Notes: generated from the letters alone by a model not told the origin. A stretch of DNA of 64,000 bases from Clostridium hydrogeniformans DSM 21757 (GCF_000686705.1 NZ_KK366004.1:430364-494363); one strand, 5' to 3'; counted from the stretch's first letter, positions 50,101 to 59,268 are shown. Numbers and translations are program-made.

Positions 50101-51575
50101 ATGTTAAATTCAAAAATTTAGAGTATGGTTCATATTTAATAAAAGAAGTATTAGCTCCTGAAGGGTATCTTCTTTCTAATGAGATTATAAGGGCGAAAGT
50201 TCAAGAGGATGGATCAATTGTAAAAGCAGATCCATATGTAGTTTCTAACAAGAAAATTAGAGGAGATATAGAATTAATCAAAGTAGATCCTAGCAAAAAT
50301 CTTCTTCAGGGAGCAGAATTCAAGCTTTATAGGAAATCTGATAGTAATTTTGAAAGCCCATTAGCCACTTCAATAAGTGATACTAAAGGTTTAGTAAAAT
50401 TTAATAATATAGAGTATGGTGAATATATTATTAAAGAGACAAAAGCACCTAAAGGATATCAAAGACTTTATCGTAATATACCAGTGAATGTAACAGAAAA
50501 TAATAAGACATATAATCTTGGAACTATAGAAAATTTAAAGATTGTAGAAGAGGTTAGGTTAGGAGATATCAAACTAAAAAAAGTTGATGAAAATAAGAAT
50601 CCACTTAAGGGTGCAGAATTTACATTATATGATTCAGAAGGTAAAAAAGTAAAAGTTTCTACTTCTGATGATGAGGGTAATGTTATGTTTAAAGATGTAC
50701 CTTATGGAAACTATAAAATTAAAGAAACAAAAGCACCAGAGGGATATAATATTTATACTGATGATATTTCAGTTAATATTAATGAAAGTGGAAAAGTATA
50801 TGACCTTGGTGAAATTAAGAATTCAAAGATTAAAGAAGAGATTAAATTAGGAAATATTAAACTAAAAAAAGTGGATGAAAATAAGAATCCGCTTAAGGGT
50901 GCAGAATTTACATTATATGATTCAGAAGGTAAAAAAGTAAAAGTTTCTACTTCTAATGATGATGGTATTGTTATGTTTAAAGATGTACCTTATGGAAACT
51001 ATAAAATTAAAGAAACAAAAGCACCAGAAGGATATGAAGCCTTGAAGAATGACATAGAAGTTTTTGTTTCTAAAGCTGGATATGTATATGAATATGAAGT
51101 TATAAATAATAAATCTAAAGTAATTGAAACAACAGGAAATATTGAAATCAAAAAGGTAGATGGAAATGGAAATATACTTCAAGGAGCAGAATTCACTTTA
51201 TATGATAAGGATGGAAATATAGTGTTTGTTTCAATAAGCGATAAAAACGGAATAGCAGTCTTTAATGATATTAAATACGGAAAATATACCATAAAAGAAA
51301 CAAAAGCACCTGAAGGATACATTTTAAGTGATAAAGAGATTAGTATTGATGTAAATTCTTCAGAAACACAAAAATTTATTATGGAAAATACAAAAGAGAT
51401 TAAGAAAGAAGATCCTAATAAAGTAGAGCCAGATAAGCCAGGTTCTAAGAAAACTAATGGTATTATGCCTCAAACTGGAAGTATAATAAATACTACAATA
51501 TTAATTTTATTAGGAAGTATGTTAATTCTTTTAGGATTAGGATTTGTAATAAGAGTAAGAAAGGTAGGGGAATAG
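47133..51575 (+). CDS. Sortase-anchored CnaB-domain surface adhesin
   Basis: 1480-residue cell-wall protein. Signal peptide 1-30 (cleavage after KAKAA likely), an N-terminal adhesin-like Ig fold (35-180), five related domains of about 125 residues with the pattern EITWKVTVN...EGQEFVDGSV...ITFKTKV (starting near 185, 314, 440, 573 and 703), six CnaB/SpaA domains (from about 851, 947, 1044, 1143, 1240 and 1335) each with GAEF and KETKAPEGY carrying the isopeptide Glu, then MPQTGS (about 1444), a membrane helix and RKVGE. MPQTG replaces the usual LPxTG. CnaB domains 4 and 5 are nearly identical. GGGGGGAG precedes the ATG. Ligand unknown. Confidence 0.92.
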   Translation: MRKKRFSTISFLLALFMQFSMITPTVKAKAADLTDKIKFITGIKLTDGKGNPINESNPIKKNAEVILNYTFAVENVTTVKKGDKYVINIPKEIQIIKNSTFPLNLEDGSDSVGECTIDTNGKATIVFSDYLEKNSNVSGYFYVHTWFDESQIGNENPTPIVFDLGGNSEPVIINVNFEQPETPKASIYKEGAYNASKNEITWKVTVNPENVKVSNGKIVDMIQEGQEFIPGSVKINGKDASNESYNYDGQNKKLTYNFQDVINTMQTITFKTKIIDPKALGKEGTVTYQKNTATLSYDKVTKVSNEASVRVETDYINKSGSYDPLTKRINWIINVNNNAQRITNAVVTDNIPEGLKFTEGSVKLDGVESNSYKLEGPKLIYTFQNEINEPHKITFSTDVVDPDAYNSNASKEYKNIATLTGDGVPENTSDSKGVGVPTSLITKQGVNYNPSTGEITWKVTVNNNKIPIINGLVTDDIDLGQEYVDGSAEIKEGTEKGSFNYVKAELNDKQKTGTLTYNFNDTIKEIHTITFKTRVTDPKIYAGNSNKNYYNTVKLTGDNIKESKDRGTQNVQSYVMEKISNGFDYVSREFTWQIIVNRNKMHLKNAYVLDIINDGQEFVDNSVTINGKSADKKDYSYDNEKKTLRYNFLREINDYQVITFKTKLKDISDLSTNGEKQYKNTGTLIHDLVPGGVESTGTAKVKNTLVNKSAIYTMGNSYIDWNVTINSNKIPLKDASIIDVLQEGLELDTTSVQLFKQTLSSNGTLVKGEEVALNKNNVKYDANNREFTFILPSLTEEAYLLSFRTNVTDKSKSPFTNSVSFKGQGIKENSTVSNINVKFQETGGGGVGATGSIKVIKVDKENPSKKLKGAVFELLDKYDNVIKVSKPTGDNGEVLFDKLKFDIDYSIRESVAPIGYKLSDEVYPFQLKNSSDKKDIVYNYVNDKIIGEIEFYKNEEDNKPLKGAEFKIYKEEDSKFENPLSNAVSDEKGHVKFKNLEYGSYLIKEVLAPEGYLLSNEIIRAKVQEDGSIVKADPYVVSNKKIRGDIELIKVDPSKNLLQGAEFKLYRKSDSNFESPLATSISDTKGLVKFNNIEYGEYIIKETKAPKGYQRLYRNIPVNVTENNKTYNLGTIENLKIVEEVRLGDIKLKKVDENKNPLKGAEFTLYDSEGKKVKVSTSDDEGNVMFKDVPYGNYKIKETKAPEGYNIYTDDISVNINESGKVYDLGEIKNSKIKEEIKLGNIKLKKVDENKNPLKGAEFTLYDSEGKKVKVSTSNDDGIVMFKDVPYGNYKIKETKAPEGYEALKNDIEVFVSKAGYVYEYEVINNKSKVIETTGNIEIKKVDGNGNILQGAEFTLYDKDGNIVFVSISDKNGIAVFNDIKYGKYTIKETKAPEGYILSDKEISIDVNSSETQKFIMENTKEIKKEDPNKVEPDKPGSKKTNGIMPQTGSIINTTILILLGSMLILLGLGFVIRVRKVGE

Positions 51576-51937
51576 TTTTTCTAAAAATCTTATGGAATCT
51601 AAGTTTGTATATCTCTAATATGTTGGGGAGTATTAACTATCTTAATTAAACCATGTTAACAATTATAAGTTTCAATATAATAAAAATACTAATGATTATA
51701 ATAGAAAAATATTAAAACATAGCTGTTTCAGAATTAATTTAAAAAGTTAGTCTGAAACAGCTATATTTTTGTACTAAAAGTAAAGGTAATATTAGAAATA
51801 ATATAAAGAGCCTATATTAAACAAGGATTATAATATAAAGTTATACATAAGTTTTTATAATTAACTTTGGAAAGCTTAACTTATACAGATGTTAAGTCCT
51901 GTAAATCAGGTGGTTTAACTATTGTATAAAATAAAAA
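51576..51937 (+). other. Spacer between the adhesin and the acetyltransferase
   Basis: Convergent intergenic region of about 360 bases. Apart from the adhesin terminator it holds no supported ORF or motif. Confidence 0.5.
51719..51770 (+). terminator. Terminator of the adhesin gene
   Basis: ATAGCTGTTTCAGA pairs perfectly with TCTGAAACAGCTAT over an 18-base loop, then ATTTTTG. Confidence 0.85.
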
Positions 51938-52498
51938 TTAAGGCTTATTAACCCATTCCTTCTTGAGAATTGAGTAGACTGCTAAACTAGAAAACATAGT
52001 ATTCCTAATTTGGACTTCCCTTAAGGTTCCCTCATAAACCATTCCGCATTTCTCCATGACTTTTCCAGAAGCCACATTATTAATGTCATGTTTTGCACAA
52101 ATTCTGTTTACTCCAATTTCCTCAAATAGATATTTTATTATTGCTTTAAAAGCTTCTGTTGTAATACCCTTGTTCCAATATTTACTTGAAATACAATAGC
52201 CGATTTCACAAGCCTCATGGATATCTTCTAATTTAACAATTGATATACTTCCAATTACCTCATTAGTATCTTTAAGCTCTATTACCCAATTATAAACCCT
52301 ATTATCTTCATATTTAGATATCCATAGTTTAATAATATCTTCTGAATCCTTAATATCTTTGTGGGTTTGCCAAGATAAATATTTTGTTACCTTAGGGTCA
52401 CTTCCCCAATTTTTAAACATATTATTTGAATCAGTATATTTAAATTTTCTTAATATAAGTCTAGGGGTCTCTAGTAAAGTAGTACCTTTATGTTTCAT
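51938..52498 (-). CDS. GNAT-family N-acetyltransferase (RimJ/RimL-like)
   Basis: 186 residues starting MKHKGTTLLETPRLILRKFKYTD, the RimJ/RimL-type opening. Acetyl-CoA-binding region includes EIGYCISSKYWNKGITTEAFKAIIKYLF and the C-terminal NVASGKVMEKCGMVYEGTLRE. GAGGAGG Shine-Dalgarno on the minus strand. The acetyl acceptor, protein or small molecule, cannot be told. Probably a single gene. Confidence 0.88.
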   Translation of the reverse strand: MKHKGTTLLETPRLILRKFKYTDSNNMFKNWGSDPKVTKYLSWQTHKDIKDSEDIIKLWISKYEDNRVYNWVIELKDTNEVIGSISIVKLEDIHEACEIGYCISSKYWNKGITTEAFKAIIKYLFEEIGVNRICAKHDINNVASGKVMEKCGMVYEGTLREVQIRNTMFSSLAVYSILKKEWVNKP

Positions 52499-52687
52499 AA
52501 AATCCTCCTCTTAAAAAATACCGTTCTGTTAAGTTATATTTATCTCCTATTCTTTTAATTGTCCTACCCTCGATTAAATATAAGTCATTGTTTTGCTATA
52601 AAAATTCCATGATTTTATTCTCCGCTCATTATCATATCCTTTTATTTTATTTATTTTAATAGAAATTAGTCTATTTAATTAGCCTAG

Positions 52688-53398
52688 CTACTTTAAGATA
52701 TTGTCATAAACTATTTTGCTCCAATTCTCAAAGTTATCATAATGATTGGAAAGGTGATTTTTATGTACCCATATTCCACTTATTATTCCATCTTCTTCAG
52801 ACTTAATTTTATCTGTATTTAAATCTATTAAAAAGATTAATCCTAAATGGTCTTGATCAACTCCTTCGTTGCTTCTTATTATTCCTTTTAGTTCTGTACT
52901 TAATATTTTATCTTTAGTTACGCAAGCTTCTTCTAGTAACTCTCTTCCCATTCCATTTATGATAGTGGAGAGGGCATCATTATCTTTATCTTCTTCTCCC
53001 ACATGTCCACCAACTAATCCTATTTTACCTATGAGTCTAGTTTCTCCTGAACCACACTCTCTTAATATGAAAAAGTATTTATCTATGTGTTTTAATAACA
53101 CATATGGAATAGGATGTCTATATACCCCACTTGCATATTCCAGTGTAAACCTACTTTCAAATTTCTGTGTTAAATTTATCAGCACATTTTCAGTGATATC
53201 ATTTAAACCAGAATACCCCATAGGTATATTTTCTAAATCTTTTTCATTAAAATATAATATTGTCTCTCTTGTGGATGTTTTTTCTTCGGATAATATAGTA
53301 TTTTTTAATGAATTTAGCTCTTGCCATTGATGGGTATATAATTCATATGAATCTCTTTCCTTTATTATTTCTTGTAAATTCTTTTTATTCATTGTCAT
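52688..53398 (-). CDS. Nudix-like hydrolase
   Basis: 236 residues. The stretch GLVGGHVGEED...GMGRELLEEACV (about 132-162) is a Nudix-like box with a longer than usual spacing between the glycine loop and RELxEE, so it is a divergent member. N-terminal ~90 residues are helical and unassigned. GGAG upstream of the ATG. Likely hydrolyses a nucleoside diphosphate derivative; substrate unknown. Confidence 0.7.
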   Translation of the reverse strand: MTMNKKNLQEIIKERDSYELYTHQWQELNSLKNTILSEEKTSTRETILYFNEKDLENIPMGYSGLNDITENVLINLTQKFESRFTLEYASGVYRHPIPYVLLKHIDKYFFILRECGSGETRLIGKIGLVGGHVGEEDKDNDALSTIINGMGRELLEEACVTKDKILSTELKGIIRSNEGVDQDHLGLIFLIDLNTDKIKSEEDGIISGIWVHKNHLSNHYDNFENWSKIVYDNILK

Positions 53399-53707
53399 CA
53401 GTCTCCAATTTGTTTTTAATTTTATATTGATCTTACTTTTAAATAGTTAGAATAGGCTATATTAAGTTTATTGTAGGATTATTTTACATACAATAGAATA
53501 AACAAACCTATATAGTTTCAAAGAGTTAGCAATCCTATAAAGAATAAAGATATATTTTTATATAAGATTAAAGGAATGAAAAAATATTTTTTATATAAAA
53601 CTATTGAAGTTTTAGTGTATTAGTAGTTCTTTTATTCTATATACATTATACTGTAAATGGGAAATGTTTACATATATATTTATGTTTATAGTCCTATAAA
53701 TAAAGAC
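53399..53707 (+). other. Spacer between the Nudix gene and the lysine riboswitch
   Basis: About 300 AT-rich bases in a divergent region with no supported ORF; carries the promoter region of the minus-strand Nudix gene, not clearly resolved. Confidence 0.45.
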
Positions 53708-53736
53708 TTTACATATATAATTTATAGGAGTATAAT
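53708..53736 (+). promoter_or_regulatory. Sigma-A promoter of the lysine-riboswitch transcript
   Basis: TTTACA at 53708-53713, exactly 17 bases, TATAAT at 53731-53736; start expected near 53743. Confidence 0.7.
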
Positions 53737-53744
53737 CTTAAATC

Positions 53745-53930
53745 ATAAGTGAATAACTGGGATAGAGGTGCGAAATTTAAGATTACTATTGCAGAGGTAA
53801 GCACGTTGAAGTAATAGGAAAGGAAATTTCGCCGAAGTATATAATTAATGCTTTAATATTATATACTGGTTTTGCATATAACATATGTAGGACTGTCACA
53901 AGTAGTTTTGTGGAGGGCTATCATTCTTGA
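53745..53930 (+). promoter_or_regulatory. Lysine riboswitch (L box)
   Basis: Conserved L-box landmarks occur in order: GATAGAGGTGCGA (53761), AGGAAAGG and CGCCGAAG (53830s), ACTGGTTTTGC, GGACTGTCAC (53890s) and TGGAGGGCTATC (53911-53922); GATAG and CTATC form P1. Binding lysine is expected to stabilise P1 and allow the downstream terminator to form, switching off the lysine permease gene. Confidence 0.93.
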
Positions 53931-53963
53931 ATAATAAGTGGGATTAATATAAATCCTGTTTTT

Positions 53964-53996
53964 AACTCTGAATGTATTTCTTCAGGGTTTTTTATT
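53964..53996 (+). terminator. Riboswitch-controlled intrinsic terminator
   Basis: AACTCTGAA pairs with TTCAGGGTT (one wobble) around an 8-base loop, followed by TTTTATTTTG. It lies between the L box and the permease start. Confidence 0.85.
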
Positions 53997-54094
53997 TTGC
54001 CTTTATTATTTATTTAAAATTAGTTCTGTTCATGGAAAAGTTATATTATCTTGGTTATAGCTTATCGGAAATAATACCGATAAGGGGGAGAAAA

Positions 54095-55535
54095 ATGTTA
54101 AATACATCAGAAAAAAATGAGAAGATACAAGAGACGAGAGAACTTAAGAGAAGCTTAAGTGCTAGACACTTAAATATGATTGCTATGGGGGGATCCATAG
54201 GAACAGGTATATTTTTATCCTTGGGAGATACTATTAAAGAGGCAGGGCCAGGAGGAGCTTTAGTTGCTTATGGATGTATAGGAATTATGGTATATTTTTT
54301 AATAACTAGCCTTGGAGAAATGGCTACATTTATGCCGGTAACAGGATCCTTTGAGACTTATGCAACTAAGTTTATAGATCCATCTTTAGGGTTTGCTTTA
54401 GGATGGAATTACTGGTATAACTGTGGCAGCAGAGATGGTAGCTAGTGGTCTTGTAATGAAGTTTTGGTTCCCTAACGTACCAGCAATAGTATGGAGTATA
54501 GTTTTTTTAATGCTAATAGTTATATTAAACTTATTATCTACAAAGGCCTATGGAGAATCAGAGTATTGGTTTGCAAGTATTAAGGTTATTACTGTAATTA
54601 TATTTATAGTAATTGGACTAGCTAATATAATTGGTATTATGGGAGGAGAAGCAGTAGGGTTTAAGAATTTCACCATAGGAGATGCACCATTTGTAGGAGG
54701 TGCTAAATCTATATTTATGATTTTTTTAATAGCTGGTTTTTCTTTTCAAGGTACTGAATTAGTGGGAATAGCTGCTGGAGAGAGTGAACATCCAGAAAAG
54801 ACTATACCAAAGGCAATTAAAACAATATTTTGGAGAATTTTATTGTTTTATCTAGGCACAATATTTGTAGTGGGAGCCTTAGTACCTTATACTGAAGCGG
54901 GGGTTGAAACAAGTCCTTTTACTATGGTATTTGAGAGAGTAGGTATATCTTTTGCAGCCTCTTTAATGAATGGAGTAATATTAACCTCTATTCTATCCTG
55001 TGGAAATTCAGGCATGTATGCTTCAACTAGAATGTTATATGCTATGGATAAAGATGGGAAAGCACCTAAGTTTTTATCAAAGGTTAATAAAAGAGGGGTT
55101 CCTGTAAATTCACTAATAGCAACAACCTTAGTTGCATCAGCTTGCTTCTTAACTGGAGTTTGTGCAGAGAATACTGTTTATGTATGGCTAGTGGCAGCCT
55201 CAGGTCTTGCAGGATTTATATCTTGGTTAGGTATAGCAGTATGCCATTACCGTTTTCGTAAGGCTTACATATATCAAGGAATGGATTTAAACAAATTAAA
55301 ATATAAGGCAAAACTTTTTCCGCTAGGACCTATTTTAGCATTTATATTATGTATAGTTGTGGTATTAGGACAAGGTCTTAGCTACTTACAACAAGAAACC
55401 ATAGATATAAGTGGGTTAATAGCTGCATATATAGGTATTCCTATCTTTATAGTGCTATGGATAGTATATAAGGTTAAACATAAAACTAAAATGGTTTCCC
55501 TTGAAGATGTAGATTTAAATACTAATCATAAGTAA
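54095..55535 (+). pseudogene. lysP: Lysine-specific permease, broken by a frameshift
   Basis: APC-superfamily lysine permease under the lysine riboswitch. Start ATG 54095 with AAGGGGGAG. The first part reads normally from HLNMIAMGGSIGTGIFL to FALGWNYWYN and then shifts and stops at 54445; the rest continues in another frame as ITVAAEMVASGLVMKFWFPNVP to the end at 55535. LysP normally reads WNYWYNWAxTxA. The missing 11 bases fit loss of one copy of a TATAAC direct repeat plus TGGGC near 54416-54422. Both halves are otherwise well conserved, so the break is recent or a sequencing error. Two hydrophobic fragments would not make a transporter. Confidence 0.85.
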
Positions 55536-55683
55536 TATAGTTTTTTAATTCATATATGAGTTAACTTTTGAAAGTTGTAGGTTTTAAAATTTGTATAAAA
55601 CAAGTTTTTAGGCATAAGCACTATATCTAGGGATTTTAAATATCTATTTTATAAAAATAATAATAATTCCTAGTTTTTGGTTA

Positions 55684-55726
55684 AAAAGGCTTTATCATAA
55701 TATAAACTATGATGAAGCCTTTTGTA
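55684..55726 (+). terminator. Terminator after the permease gene
   Basis: AAAAGGCTTTATCATA pairs with TATGATGAAGCCTTTT (one wobble), 8-base loop, short T-run. Confidence 0.8.
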
Positions 55727-55807
55727 AGATTAAATTTAATTAAAATGTAGTTTTACTTAAATGAAGTATGGTTAAAAAGTTTAAAACGAAACCATATTTA
55801 AGAATAG

Positions 55808-55978
55808 AGTTCATTAGTAGGTACTTTATATCCCCATCTCTTGTACATGGAGCAGAACTTAATTCAAGGAGTTCTATTTAGGGATTTTATTAGAGTTAGA
55901 ATGTCTTTAGAATCAAAGTTTGTTGAAAGTCAAGCATTAAAGGATTTTCTACATAATTCAATGGCTTTCTATAAATAA
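55808..55978 (+). pseudogene. Unidentified gene fragment, possibly the end of a LysR-type regulator
   Basis: An open frame of 56 codons without a usable start, ending in FRDFIRVRMSLESKFVESQA then LKDFLHNSMAFYK. The spacing and feel resemble the C-terminus of LysR-type regulators, where a final strand is followed by a Ser-Pro-x-hydrophobic helix, but this is a weak impression. It lies in a 700-base gap between the broken permease and the sigma-54 activator. May be chance. Confidence 0.25.
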
Positions 55979-56253
55979 GAGTCTTTTAGTGAAGGAGTTA
56001 CTATTTCAACGGCTATTTTAATCATTTGAATGTTATTATTATATATTTAGACTAACAATTTACTATTGTTCTCTTATTTAATTATAGCATGCAAAATTAT
56101 TTATGGAATATTTGAGATAAATATATAAATATTACTTTTAGCTTAAAACCCTTATATATTAGGGTATAATGTAAAAATGGTATAATGGATTTTAAAGAGA
56201 AAAATATAAATATAATTTATAGGTTTAAACATAATAGGATTTTTGGAGGAAAT

Positions 56254-58260
56254 ATGAAGTCTATAGGAATAATAACAGATAGAGTGGGTTATCTTACTAA
56301 ATTTCTAGAATGTAATATAAAAGAGGTGCTTGGTGATGATATAGAAATTAATAGCTATTTCCTAGATCATTTAAATGAAGGAGATTTAATAGAAGATAAG
56401 GTTGTCCTTGTTATGATAAGAGAAAGAGCTTATGAAATAAAAAAATATGTAAGTGTAAAAAGTAAAATAATAGTAGTAAATAGAACTTTTCAAGAAAAGG
56501 ATATATATAAAGTATTTTCTATTCCAGAAGGAACTGATGTATTGGTAGTTAATGATAATGAACAAACTACCTATGAAACAGTATCCTTATTTTATGAGAT
56601 AGGAGTAAATCACTTAAATCTTATAGCCTATATAGACGGAGAGGATTATTCTAATATCAATATAGCTCTTACCCCGGGGGTTAGTGAGAGGATTCCAAGA
56701 TATATAAGGGAAACTATAGATTTAGGAAATAGATATATAGATATATCTACATTTATACAAATAATAAGTGTTCTTGATATAGATACTATTGATATAGGAA
56801 AAAGGCTTATTAAGTATTCAGAGAAAATAATAAGTCTAGATGGGGGCATTAGAGATAAATATAAGGAGTTATTTTTAAAAATAGAAGAACTTGACGCCAT
56901 ATTAAATATATCAAGGGATGGTATAGTATTCACCAATGAAAAGGGGATAATAAAAGTTTTTAATGAAAGCTTTAAAAACATTTTAGATTTAAAGGGAGAT
57001 CTTCAAGAGTTTTCAGTAGAGGACATATTTAAAGAAGATCTTGAAAAAATTATAAAGGAAGAAGAAGTTTTAGATGAGGTTTTCCAGTTTAAAGACAAAT
57101 ATATAAATGTTAAGAAAACTAGTATATATAACTTAGGAATAAAAAAAGGAAGTTATTATAATATTCAAGAGATAACTTACATAAAACAGTTAGAGCAAAA
57201 TCTTACAAGGCAGATAAAAGCAAAGGGACAAATTGCTAGGTATTATTTTCATCACATAAAAACTAGTTGTCCTTCTATGATTCAATGTATAAATCTTTCT
57301 AAGAAAATATCTAAGTCAGATCTTACAGTATTAATAATAGGAGAAAGTGGAACAGGAAAAGAACTTTTAGCTCAGTCCATGCATAATGAATCAGAAAGAA
57401 GTAAGCAGCCTTTTGTAGCTGTAAACTGTGCAGCTATGCCAGAGAATCTTTTAGAAAGTGAATTATTTGGTTATGAAAAAGGGGCATTTACAGGAGCATT
57501 GAAGGATGGGAAAAAGGGTCTTTTTGAAGTTGCTAATAATGGAACCATATTCTTAGATGAGATAGGAGATATGCCACTTCTTCTTCAAACAAAGTTATTG
57601 AGAGTTTTACAAGAAAGGCAAATAATGCCGGTAGGGTCTGAAAAAATTATAAATATAAATGTAAGAGTTATAGCAGCTACTAATAAGAACATTCTTAAGA
57701 TGATAAAAGAGGGGAAGTTTAGGGAGGATTTATATTATAGACTTAATGTACTTCCTGTAAGTGTTCCACCTCTTAGGGAAAGAAGAGAAGATATAATAAC
57801 TCTTTTAAATCATTTTATTGGAAGAGATATAGAAATAGAGGAAAAAGCAAAGCAGAGCTTACTTTCTCATAGATGGCCAGGAAATATAAGAGAACTTCAA
57901 AATGTAGCATCTTATATTTCTTTAATGTGTGAGGAAAAGGTTAGAGCTTCAGATTTACCTCTTACCATAGAAAAGGAAGAGAGAAACTACAATTATGAGG
58001 AGGATATTTTAAGAAATAAATGTGATTTCTATAAATCCTTAGATATTCTTAAGGTAATAAATAACTTTAATGATAGAAATGAAACTCTAGGTAGAGAGCG
58101 GATAATAAGTATATTTAATCAAAGAAATATGAAACTTTCTGAGGGAGAGGCTAAGAAAATTTTAGTTATTTTAAAAGAATTAGAACTTATAACTTCTTCA
58201 GTGGGGAGAAAGGGAAGTGAAATAACTGATAAAGGAAAAGAATTTATAGCTTTTTATTAA
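56254..58260 (+). CDS. Sigma-54-dependent transcriptional activator
   Basis: 668 residues from ATG 56254 after GGAGGA. N-terminal signal-sensing domain (1-190) resembling PrpR-type periplasmic-binding-like folds, a PAS domain (about 205-310; ILNISRDGIVFTNEKGIIKVFNESF), then a AAA+ sigma-54 interaction domain with GESGTGKELLAQ (Walker A), EKGAFTGALKDGKKG (sigma-54 contact loop), LDEIGDM (Walker B) and HRWPGNIRELQN. The C-terminus lacks a Fis-type HTH; instead about 90 residues end in what looks like a winged helix (LSEGEAKKILVILKELELI, GSEITDKGKEF). Very likely activates the sigma-54 promoter downstream. Confidence 0.9.
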   Translation: MKSIGIITDRVGYLTKFLECNIKEVLGDDIEINSYFLDHLNEGDLIEDKVVLVMIRERAYEIKKYVSVKSKIIVVNRTFQEKDIYKVFSIPEGTDVLVVNDNEQTTYETVSLFYEIGVNHLNLIAYIDGEDYSNINIALTPGVSERIPRYIRETIDLGNRYIDISTFIQIISVLDIDTIDIGKRLIKYSEKIISLDGGIRDKYKELFLKIEELDAILNISRDGIVFTNEKGIIKVFNESFKNILDLKGDLQEFSVEDIFKEDLEKIIKEEEVLDEVFQFKDKYINVKKTSIYNLGIKKGSYYNIQEITYIKQLEQNLTRQIKAKGQIARYYFHHIKTSCPSMIQCINLSKKISKSDLTVLIIGESGTGKELLAQSMHNESERSKQPFVAVNCAAMPENLLESELFGYEKGAFTGALKDGKKGLFEVANNGTIFLDEIGDMPLLLQTKLLRVLQERQIMPVGSEKIININVRVIAATNKNILKMIKEGKFREDLYYRLNVLPVSVPPLRERREDIITLLNHFIGRDIEIEEKAKQSLLSHRWPGNIRELQNVASYISLMCEEKVRASDLPLTIEKEERNYNYEEDILRNKCDFYKSLDILKVINNFNDRNETLGRERIISIFNQRNMKLSEGEAKKILVILKELELITSSVGRKGSEITDKGKEFIAFY

Positions 58261-58277
58261 GAGTATAATAGAGTAGA

Positions 58278-58330
58278 AATAGGTTTATTAATAGGAACGA
58301 TATATCCTGTTAATAAACCTATTTATTTTT
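58278..58330 (+). terminator. Terminator after the activator gene
   Basis: A 19-bp stem with one wobble (58278-58296 with 58305-58323), 8-base loop, then TATTTTTA. Confidence 0.75.
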
Positions 58331-58444
58331 AAAAAGGTTTATTAAATAAAAAATAATAGGATATAGAAAAACACAACCCTTGATAATGTTTACAAAACAA
58401 AGGTTTTAAAAATTTTTATTAAAAAAATAAAATATAAGTTAATT

Positions 58445-58461
58445 TTGGCATGACCATTGCT
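58445..58461 (+). promoter_or_regulatory. Sigma-54 (-24/-12) promoter
   Basis: TTGGCATGACCATTGCT: GG at 58447-58448 and GC at 58459-58460 are separated by ten bases, the strict sigma-54 spacing. It lies about 45 bases before the hydrolase gene and just downstream of a sigma-54 activator gene. Confidence 0.88.
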
Positions 58462-58505
58462 GATTATAATAATTACACATATGTGATTATATTAGGAGGT
58501 AAACT

Positions 58506-59240
58506 ATGAAGAGAAAAGCTAGAATAGGTATATCAGGTAGCATAATTGTAGATGAGGGAGGAATGTTCCCAGGTTATGAAAGAGCCTATGTTAATGATGA
58601 CTATGTTAAGTCTGTTATAAAGGCAGGAGGAATTCCAGTAATACTACCACTAATAAAAGATGAGGAGGATATAAAAGCACAGCTTGAAATGGTAGATGGA
58701 ATTATAATGTCAGGAGGACATGATGTAAATCCTTTATTATATGGAGAGGAACCTTCTCAAAAACTTGGAGGAATATTACCAAAAAGAGATGACTTTGATA
58801 TGAAGTTAATAAAGGTTGCTATGGAAATGAAAAAACCTCTTCTAGGAATTTGTAGAGGACATCAAATACTAAATGTAGCAAATGGAGGAACCTTGTATCA
58901 AGATTTATCTTTTATAGATGGATGTTATGTAAAGCATAATCAAGGATCTCTTCCAAGTATAGCAACTCACACTGTTAATATGAAAGAGGGAACAAAGCTA
59001 AGAGGTATTTTAGGAGAAGAAACTCATATTAATAGTTTTCACCATTTAGCAATTAAGGATGTGGCAGAAGGATTTATACCATGTGCTTTTGCAAAGGATG
59101 GAGTAGTAGAAGCTATAGAAAAAGTAGGGGAAGAATTTATAATGGGAATACAATGGCATCCAGAAATGATGTCAGGAGAAAGTGAGAATATGGCTTTAAT
59201 ATTTAAAAGACTTATAGAGGAAGCTACAAAGAAAATTTAG
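58506..59240 (+). CDS. Class I glutamine amidotransferase-like hydrolase (peptidase C26, PuuD-like)
   Basis: 244-residue gamma-glutamyl hydrolase-type protein. Nucleophile Cys in LGICRGHQILN (about residue 117), catalytic His and Glu in GIQWHPE (about 220-226), and the family's DVNPLLYGEEP and HINSFHHLAI. In relatives it cleaves gamma-glutamyl-GABA in putrescine catabolism; other members act on other gamma-glutamyl amides. Strong AGGAGG. First gene of the sigma-54 unit; no other putrescine genes are here, so the substrate may differ. Confidence 0.88.
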   Translation: MKRKARIGISGSIIVDEGGMFPGYERAYVNDDYVKSVIKAGGIPVILPLIKDEEDIKAQLEMVDGIIMSGGHDVNPLLYGEEPSQKLGGILPKRDDFDMKLIKVAMEMKKPLLGICRGHQILNVANGGTLYQDLSFIDGCYVKHNQGSLPSIATHTVNMKEGTKLRGILGEETHINSFHHLAIKDVAEGFIPCAFAKDGVVEAIEKVGEEFIMGIQWHPEMMSGESENMALIFKRLIEEATKKI

Positions 59241-59268
59241 AATTTATTTGGGGGAAAGGAGATTTCTT

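Noticed and set aside
52869-53330. 153-codon plus-strand frame opposite the Nudix gene
   Set aside because: Antisense shadow; the minus-strand frame has the Nudix-like box and a good start.
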